A stretch of 64,000 nt of DNA from Pogonophryne albipinna (taxonomy: Eukaryota > Chordata > Actinopteri > Perciformes > Artedidraconidae), in the NCBI GenBank assembly GCA_028583405.1, contig CM053243.1, positions 24,206,867 through 24,270,866 on the forward strand. Reading direction: 5' to 3'. Shown piece after piece: positions 43,601 to 52,600 of this stretch. Made by a program: the position numbers and the translations under genes. The notes beneath the pieces are model-generated. The model saw nothing but the letters and a program-made list of their open reading frames with translations. It searched no databases and had not been told where the DNA came from. Position 1 is the stretch's first letter. Each line of letters opens with the position of its first letter.

Positions 43601-46600
43601 TTCATTTCTCTATCATAAGCCGTCTCCAAAGGCGTTTCAGAGAATTTGGCAGTACATCCAACCGGCCTCACAACCGCAGACCACGTGTAACCACACCAGC
43701 CCAGGACCTCCACATCCAGCATGTTCACCTCCAAGATCGTCTGAGACCAGCCACTCGGACAGCTGCTGCAACAATCGGTTTGCATAACCAAAGAATTTCT
43801 GCACAAACTGTCAGAAACCGTCTCAGGGAAGCTCATCTGCATACTCGTCGTCCTCATCGGGGTCTCGACCTGACTCCGGTTCGTCGTCGTAACCGACTTG
43901 AGTGGGCAAATGCTCACATTCGATGGCGTCTGGCACGTTGGAGAGGTGTTCTCTTCACGGATGAATCCCGGTTTTCACTGTTCAGGGCAAATGGCAGACA
44001 GCGTGTGTGGCGTCGTGTGGGTGAGCGGTTTTCTGATGTCAATGTTGTGAATCGAGTGGCACATGGTGGTGGTGGGGTTATGGTATGGGCAGGCGTATGT
44101 TATGGACGACGAACACAGGTGCATTTTATTGATGGCATTGTGAATGCACAGAGATACCGTGACGAGATCCTGAGGCCCATTGTTGTGCCATTCATCCACG
44201 ACCATCACCTCATGTTGCAGCATGATAATGCACGGCCCCATGTTGCAAGGATCTGTACACAATTCCTGGAGGCTGAAAACATCCCAGTTCTTGCATGGCC
44301 AGCATACTCACCGGACATGTCACCCATTGAGCATGTTTGGGATGCTCTGGATCGGCGTATACGACAGCGTGTTCCAGTTCCTGCCAATATCCAGCAACTT
44401 CGCACAGCCAATGAAGAGGAGTGGACCAACATTCCACAGGCCACAATCAACAACCTGATCAACTCTATGCGAAGGAGATGTGTTGCACTGCGTGAGGCAA
44501 ATGGTGGTCACACCAGATACTGACTGGTTTTCGGACCCCCTCAGACCCCCCCAATAAAGCAAAACTGCACGTTTCAGAGTGGCCTTTTATTGTGGCCAGC
44601 CTAAGGCACACCTGTGCAATAATCATGCTGTCTAATCAGCATCTTGATATGCCACACCTGTGAGGTGGGATGGATTATCTCGGCAAAGGAGAAGTGCTCA
44701 CTATCACAGATTTTTTCAGATTTGTGAACAATATTTGAGAGAAATGGTTATTTTGTGTATATAGAAAATGTTTTAGATCTTTGAGTTCATCTCATGAAAA
44801 ATGGGAGCAAAAACAAAAGTGTTGCATTTATATTTTTGTTCAGTGTAAGTATTTGGTCACCTACAAACAAACAAGATTTCTGGCTCTCACAGACCTGTAA
44901 CTTCTTCTTTAAGAGCCTCCTCTGTCCTCCACTTGTTAACTGTATTAATGGCACCTGTTTGAACTCGTTATCAGTATAAAAGACACCTGTCCACAACCTC
45001 AAACAGTCACACTCCAAACTCCACTATGGCCAAGACCAAAGAGCTGTCAAAGGACACCAGAAACAAAATTGTAGACCTGCACCAGGCTGGGAAGACTGAA
45101 TCTGCAATCGGTAAGCAGCTTGGTGTGAAGAAATCAACTGTGGGAGCAATTATTAGAAAATGGAAGACATACAAGACCACTGATAATCTCCCTCGATCTG
45201 GAGCTCCACGCAAGATCTCACCCCGTGGGGTCAAAATGATCACAAGAACGGTGAGCAAAAATCCCAGAACCACACGGGGGGACCTAGTCAATGACCTGCA
45301 GAGAGCTGGGACCAAAGTAACAAAGGCTACCATCAGTAACACACTACGCCGCCAGGGACTCAAATCCTGCAGTGCCAGACGTGTCCCCCTGCTTAAGTCA
45401 TTGCCAACAAAGGGTATATAACAAAGTATTGAGATGAACTTTTGTTATTGACCAAATACTTATTTTCCACCATAATTTGCAAATAAATTCTTTAAAAATC
45501 AGACAATGTGATTTTCTGGATTTTTTTTTTCTCATTTTGTCTCATAGTTGAAGTGTACCTAGGATGAAAATTACAGGCCTCTCTTATCTTTTTAAGTGGG
45601 AGAACTTGCACAATTGGTGGCTGACTAAATCACTTTTTGCCCCACTGTACCTTCGTCTGTGTTGTCATAAAATATGTCTGATTGCAAGAGAATTAGACTG
45701 TGTGGAATCTTCTGTTCTGTAAAACCTGTGGTTATCGTACCATGAACTGTCATGGGTTACAACATTAGTACATTCCAGTTTTATTTAAATACAAAGGCAG
45801 ATTCATGAACATAAAAGACAATTATTAACAAAAGATCAAACATAAATACAAGATTTTAACTGCAACCCCTCCAATTTCAAGAGGGCAGTTAATATCTTCA
45901 GTCTATAAGATCATAAGTATTTAAAGTCTCTTGTTTCACTGCAAACATCTACAACGCATCGCTGTTTACTTCTTGATAGTCTTGAATTGACAGTTCTTTG
46001 TTCTTTTCTTCAGATATATTTGAGGCAGCAGGACAAAACGGCCAGCCTCAATCCTAATGCCTGCGTTGCAAAATTGAGCCTGATTGATCTGGCAGGATCA
46101 GAGAGAGCCAGCGCCACCAACGCTAAAGCGGCACGTTTGCGGGAAGGTGCTAACATCAATAAGTCACTCCTCGCCCTAGGGAATGTCATCAATGCCCTCG
46201 CTGACCCAAAGGTGAGTTCATATTATCCTACATTTAATGCTGATAACTAGGGGTGTAACGGTTCACAAACATTTCGGTTCGGTACGTACCTCGGTTTTTA
46301 GATCACGGTTCGGTTCGGTACGTTTTCGGTACAGCAGAACAAATTATCACAAAACATAAAATATTTCTTGTTTTTTTTATTATTATTATTATTAAACTGT
46401 GAATAATGTATTCACTCAAATAAAAACAAAATATAACAAAATAAACATTAAGGTGCAGCATTTTGATGAACTGAAATAATCTGTATTTGAACTTTACTGT
46501 ACTCACAAAACATAAAGTATTAGTTTTGGGATTTTAATTATTATTAAACTATGAATATTCACTCAAATAAATACAAAATATAATAAAATAAACATTAAGG

Positions 46601-49600
46601 TCAGGGCTCGACATTAAGGACTGCCCGATGGCCCGGTGCCAGCTAGTATTTAGCTCGGGCAATGAAGCCTCACCTGCTGGTTGCCCGACCGGGCAATCTA
46701 TTATGCCAGTATCATGCAGCTCGCGGATCCAGTAATGAGTGACCCGACAGTAAAACTAAACATATCTATAACTAGTTTAGGTAGTTTGAGAGGTAATTAA
46801 AATAGCTACGTGTGATATTCTAACCTGAAGTGTGTGTTTTGTTCGCTCACCGCTGCATGTGATTATGCAGAGCTGCGTGTCGACTCGTCAGCAGCAGCTG
46901 ATCTCTCTCTCCCGTCAGATTAGACTTCACTCGCGATTATGTCCATATCGATCAGATCCAGCTAGTTCTAGCTAATGATAGGACTACCTGCTTATTAAAA
47001 GATACCTAAACAATAAGTGTCGCTATGCAACTGGGTGAGGCCGCAAAGTATAGCGCAGCATTATGCATTTGTTTACATGCCCACCGGAACCCCGAGGCAT
47101 TACCAACAGATCAACGCACAATCAACCCATACAGGACATCTCTTTCTCCACATACTCTTGTCTGTCACATCAGTGGCGCAACTGAAGCGGTATTGCTCTA
47201 AAGGGAAATTATTTTGACCCAAGAGATTTAGATTTGCCGGCTAACGGGAACTCTGACGTCGCCATTTTGTGTGCTTCGCGGATGCGCTCGGCTCCTCTCG
47301 ACTGCTGCTCGGGTCTGCTCGGTCAGCTTCCGGATGAGGAGGCATTCGTTCGACCAACTTACATTTTTAACAGGGGCCATAATAGTGTAAATAATGTTTG
47401 TTTTGGCGGTTATAAATGAATGTAATGTTTTCTACTTTTTTACATCTGGGAAGGAATTTGCCTTCATCAGATGGAAAGTGTCTTGATCAACAACTTAAGT
47501 ATTTCTTATAGCTATGCAGGGCATGCAAGCGAGCAAACAAGAACAAACAAACAAGTGAAATGAAGAATACAATTGAACAATATAATATTGTGGTGGTTCA
47601 TCTTATAATTCAGTCTAGAGAATGCACCAGACAGCATCTAAGACCTGCAAAAATCTAAATGTTCTAGGGGAGGCCCCCTAAACCCTTCGTGCGTCATTTC
47701 GTCCGCGCGCATTTTTCAGGGCAATCTCTATTGGGCTCAGGGCCATCTGTAAATTAGCTTAGATGGCCCACAGGGCCATCTAACCAAAATCCTTAATGTC
47801 ATGCACTGATTAAGGTGCAGCATTTCGATGAACTGAAATAATCTGTATTTGAACTGTACTGTACTAGTACCTAAGCAGCCAGTTTGACATTATGACTTGC
47901 TTGTCATTGTATTTTCATGTTTTTTTTAAAGAAAAATGAACTTGTCCACATTGCTTGCCGAAAGGGCAGATCTGCTGGCACTAACAATGTCTCCTGCTGT
48001 GGAGAACACCCTCTCGCTAGGGACAGAGGGAGCAGATACAGCCAGGTAGCGCTTTGCTAACATGGCAACATAAGGATATTTGGCGTTTGTAATAGCTTTG
48101 GCTCGGTCTGAACTTTTTGCGAGTGGTGGAGGCTTAAATGCTAGTGTGAGTTGGGTTTGCACTTCAGTCTTTTTTCTTTTGGTACCGGTGATATTCACGT
48201 TCGGGCAAGTTTAATGTATTGCCAGCCGCGTAACCAATTTTAGTTGAACAATGCCGACAAACAGCTTTGGTTCGGTCCACCTGTCTTTGTCCGTCATCCT
48301 TGTACGTAACTGCGAAACCAATATGTTCCCAAACCGGAGACTTCAATGATGCTGGAGGATTTTCAAGCTCAACTTTAGCTGCGTTCGCCATTTCGACTGT
48401 TCCTCAAATTACTGACTAAATTTGAACGCATCCCTGTGACCAGCTCTCATAGTATGCCTCTCGTCCAATGAAATGACTTGGACGCTCTATGACGCGTTGA
48501 ACCCAATGTGAGCAAATTACTCGTTGCGACGCAGCACCTGAGATTACTTCCAAAAAGTTGTTCACGTTCTCAATTGTTTACATTTAACGTTATATTCGTT
48601 CGGTACACTTCGGTACACACGTGTACCGAACCGAAGGGCCCGTACCGAATAATTTCGGTACGGGTACGTATACCGTTACACCCCTACTGATAACATAAAA
48701 AGTGTTGCAAAAATGTGTCAAATATGTCAGCAACCCACTTCTTTGCTCATGTTTGCATCCCATGTTTGTAAGGCAGTGTTTTGTTGTCAAGCCAAGACAG
48801 ACGAAGGCCTAAGCCATCCTTATTGAGCTATATTTCAGTGCTTTCGGAAATCTATGGGTGACATCACAGAGACTGCTTCTATAGTTCAAACAGCCTCTGG
48901 TCTGGACAGACATGAGTGCAAACTGCAACTTCACTGGTTGGCGAAGGTATAAAACCACAAGGGGGTAATTCATTGAAAAGGCACAATCACGCAAAATAAG
49001 GTAAATAAATTAGAGAGAAAAAAATCACTTTATTACCATTCTCAATGTTTCGATTGTTTTTTAAATCCATATGATTTTCGCATTGGGTCTGATGAATGCT
49101 CTGGTGTTATAATAGCCAAGGGACGTGCGTCAACATTTTACAGGACCTGCGTATTTTACAAACACTGCTTATATTTTCCAAGGTCATTATGCCATAGTAC
49201 CAGGTTGCCCACTCGATCCTAGACATTCTTGATTGTGGCCCTGAAAACCAACATTGTGGACGTTTTGTCTATTAAGTACGGTGGCCTTGAAGTGTAAGTC
49301 AAAACAGCATTTCAGAAAACGCTACAGCATTTCACAAAACACTACAGCATTTCACAAAACACTACAGCATTTCACAAAACACTTCAACATTTCACAAAAC
49401 ACTACAGCATTTCACAAAGCACTACAGCATTTCAACTTTTACGGAAAGGGTATTCCTTTAGGGAGAACACTTCTTGTTTGTGATTGGACAGAGCCAGCCA
49501 GAGAAGTACTGCTGTGATTGGTTGTTTTTGCTGCCAGCCAGAGAAGTACTGCTGTGATTGGTTGTTTTTGCTGCCAGTCAAGAAATTACGCTTCGTGATT

Positions 49601-52600
49601 GGTCAGCGCCCGACAGCGCAACATGTCCCAAAACATCAGCCGTTAGCTGTTAGCACACAGAGCTCACAGCTCCTCATATCTGTTCAGAAACTGGACAAAA
49701 GTTAAACATGTACAAACCACAGACTGTCTATGTCATGGCGAATACAGTCGCTGCTTTATTTCTGTCTGTATGACGTTGTTGTGAGTTTGGACGGAGCAGC
49801 TACAGGTTAGTTTATCCTGATCGATCTGATCTCCCTTCAGAAAACACGCATTCTAAAAGGTTTTTCTCCTGCCGTCTTGTCTGCAGACTTGTCACAGCAT
49901 TAATTCATGTTTTTTACTAACCGGTATCAGTATGTAGTTACTTCGGCATCATTTTGAAACGCGTATTACAATTAAATCATAAAAAGATGTTCATTTTGTT
50001 GTAGTTGGTATCTACCAAATTATTTGCATGGATATAAGCCCCGCCCCCTCTCCAGCGTGTCTTTTTTGAATGACAGGAGTAAACACAGCTGACAGCCGCG
50101 GTGAAACCTGAAACTCAAGCGATTAGAGCAATGCGAATATTCGGGGCTTATCTCCATGTAAATACTATGGTAGACTACAATAAAATGAAATGCTGTGTTT
50201 TCTGAAATGTTGAAGTGTTTTGTGAAATGCTGTGGTGTTTTGTGAAATGCTGTGGTGTTTTGTGAAATGCTGTAGCGTTTTCTGAAATGCTGTTTTGACT
50301 TGCACTTCAGGGCCACCGTAATTAAGAGAGAATGAAAAATGTGGCTTCTCTTTAATATATTGAACAGGGTTTCACCTGGTGTGTTTGCTGGGAGCAGTCT
50401 GCTAGATGCCTCAGTGACAGCTGCAAGTTAAGATAAGCAGTCTGTTCACAAATGAGACAGACGCACCAAGGCAGCATCTGCAAGACTATAGGGACTGAAC
50501 CAAATGTTTGGTTATCTATGTAACAAGTTAAAGGTGGGGTAGGTAATTTTGGAGAAACCAGCTCGAGTGCGCTAGAATTAGAAAATACACAGCCGGAAAA
50601 AATGTGCCACTTCCTTACAGAGCCCCTCCTCCAACACACACGAACGCGCACATGACCAATGAGGGCACGAGATAAGTTTGTGAACAGATGGAAGGCTGAA
50701 AGGCAGGTAGGCCATCCAGTTATTTTAGCCGGGCCGGCTCAGATGATTGGTCGTGCTTTTTACAGTACTACGGCTTCCACAGATGAATTTTTATGGATTT
50801 GTTGTCAAAGCACTTAAGATATTCATTGCTATCGGGATGTTAAGAGCATTCTTTAAATGCTAGTTGTGATTAACAAAAAAATAATATTTTGAAACATTTA
50901 ATATATTGTTTTTTTAAATAAGGTACAATTCAAGCAATTATAATATTTTTAAAGCAGCCATACTTCAAAATTATTTATTTTTTCAAATTGTTATGGTTAT
51001 AGGTATATGAAGTTAAAGAGCCTGTGACAGCATCCCAACAACTGTTGTGCAATGAAATATTGGGCTACTAGTCATCTCGAACCATCAGTTTAAAAAAGAA
51101 GATGCGATACCGTTCCGATAAATATCAATAATTTCGAACATCGCGGGGAAATTCCTTCGAGTCATTTTGAAGTTTTGGGGGAAGCCGGAAGTGACGTCAA
51201 TGCGGGAACGCTTCACTGTGCGGTGAGAGAGCGAAACACGGACAAAGTGTGTTGTCATGCGTAGAAATGGTGAATTACTGAGTTTAGGCACGTTAATAAC
51301 GTTTTAATGAAGTTGACTACAGTATATTCATATTTGTCAGTGCTTTCATGTCAATTCGGCGAACATAAACATAAATGATCGTGGTGAAGATGATGATTAA
51401 ATTAGGATTACAAATCGGTAGTGAGAGCTGCTGAATTTCCTCCCGTAGGATGTGATATAAAAACAAATCGATTATTTTTGTAGTTGTAAACTCAAGTGGA
51501 TTAAACTACATTTATTAGTGCTTTCATGTCAATTCGGCGAACATATGATACATTAAATGATCGTGAGAATGATGATTAAAAATCGTTTGTTTGAGCCGGT
51601 CTGCATTTCCTGATGAGAAAACAAACCGATGCTTTTTGTAGTTGTAGTACACCAACATGGATTAAACGTGTGTTTTTTTTTTACCACAATGTTGGGGAAA
51701 TTAATGGATAAAATGCACGGATTATTATTATTCCCACTCCGATCGGGACACTAGGTCCACCGTTTCCCCGCAGCGAGGCTCCCCCCGTTGACAGTTTACG
51801 TGGGCTGGGTGCAGTGGCGGACTGGCCATCGGGACGAATCCCGATGGGCCGGTACCGAAGTGGGCCGGTCGGATAAGTCACTAGTACATCCCCCATAGGC
51901 GGCGCGTGAGGCTCAGGTTTGGGAAGGCTAAATAACTTATTTTACCTGACGCTGCCCGCCTCCGGCGTCTATAGAAAAGAGATCAACTCAGTGTGCGGAG
52001 TTTAAATCTCTCAAGTTATATTACAGGATAAAGGAAATACAGTTTAAACTGCCGTATGCAGAGAAGACGCCGACGTGTCGCACTTATCATTCATATTACA
52101 TCATCAATCAGATCATCGATCATATAATATCATAATATATCATATATTTCCTTATCTGAGTCAGCTTCTCCAGCCGTATCTGGCCGTGCAACACTTACAG
52201 TGTCACATACTGTATGCAGAAGTATTATTTTAAGCAACACATTATGTTGACGAAACACTCAAGTCAAATGTAATTAAAGTCAGATCCACTCGTGTCTTAG
52301 ACGTGAACGCGCTCTCAGCTGGTGAGAGAAACCCTGGCTTGATTTACCGAGTTAATAACCAGCGTCGTAGGACCGCTTAGCGAGATCTCGTTTGTTAGTT
52401 TGTTGTTGTTAGTTTGTTTGTTACTCAAACATATCCAGGGTATGTTGAACTGGCTTCGTAGTACAGGGCACAGGTGGCTAGCAGCGCTAATGTCAAAGAC
52501 ACAGACATTATACATTATATTTGTATTTTACCAGAATGCAGTGACACAAATATTTGGGAAGGCTTAGCCTTCCCCAGCCTACAGCACCCGCCGCCCCGAC

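Larger units (their letters stand above)
43029..45647 (+). mobile_element. Tc1-like transposon, family B, copy 1 (deleted, interrupted)
   Basis: Ends CAGTGGGGCAAAAAAGTATT and its inverse are flanked by TA (43027-43028 and 45648-45649). The inverted repeats are long, with an inner direct-repeat-like block (AAGTATTTGGTCAC), as in IR/DR elements. Against copy 2, 617 bases equal to 59464-60080 are missing from the transposase gene, so it cannot encode its own enzyme. A family A element sits inside at 43217-44845. Confidence 0.95.
42885..46013 (+). other. kif18a: KIF18A intron 5, hosting nested Tc1 elements
   Basis: Of 3.1 kb, 2.6 kb is the nested transposon pair at 43029-45647. The flanks 42885-43028 and 45648-46013 are AT-rich with nothing recognised. 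Confidence 0.9.
46248..48686 (-). mobile_element. hAT transposon, internally deleted, hosting a second hAT
   Basis: Terminal inverted repeats TAGGGGTGTAACGGT and complement, with subterminal CGGTTCGGTACG repeats. The flanking 8-bp duplication CTGATAAC is exact (46240-46247, 48687-48694). The minus strand keeps only the N-terminal BED finger and C-terminal dimerisation region of a ZBED-like transposase. The interior includes an insertion at 46602-47808 and a tandem duplication at about 46343-46601. Without the insertion it would be about 1.2 kb. Confidence 0.95.

Noticed and set aside
49254..49517. 87-residue repetitive frame ([10 protein letters not shown] repeats)
   Set aside because: Product of the 20-bp array in the foldback-like element; repeated peptide is a by-product of the DNA repeat.
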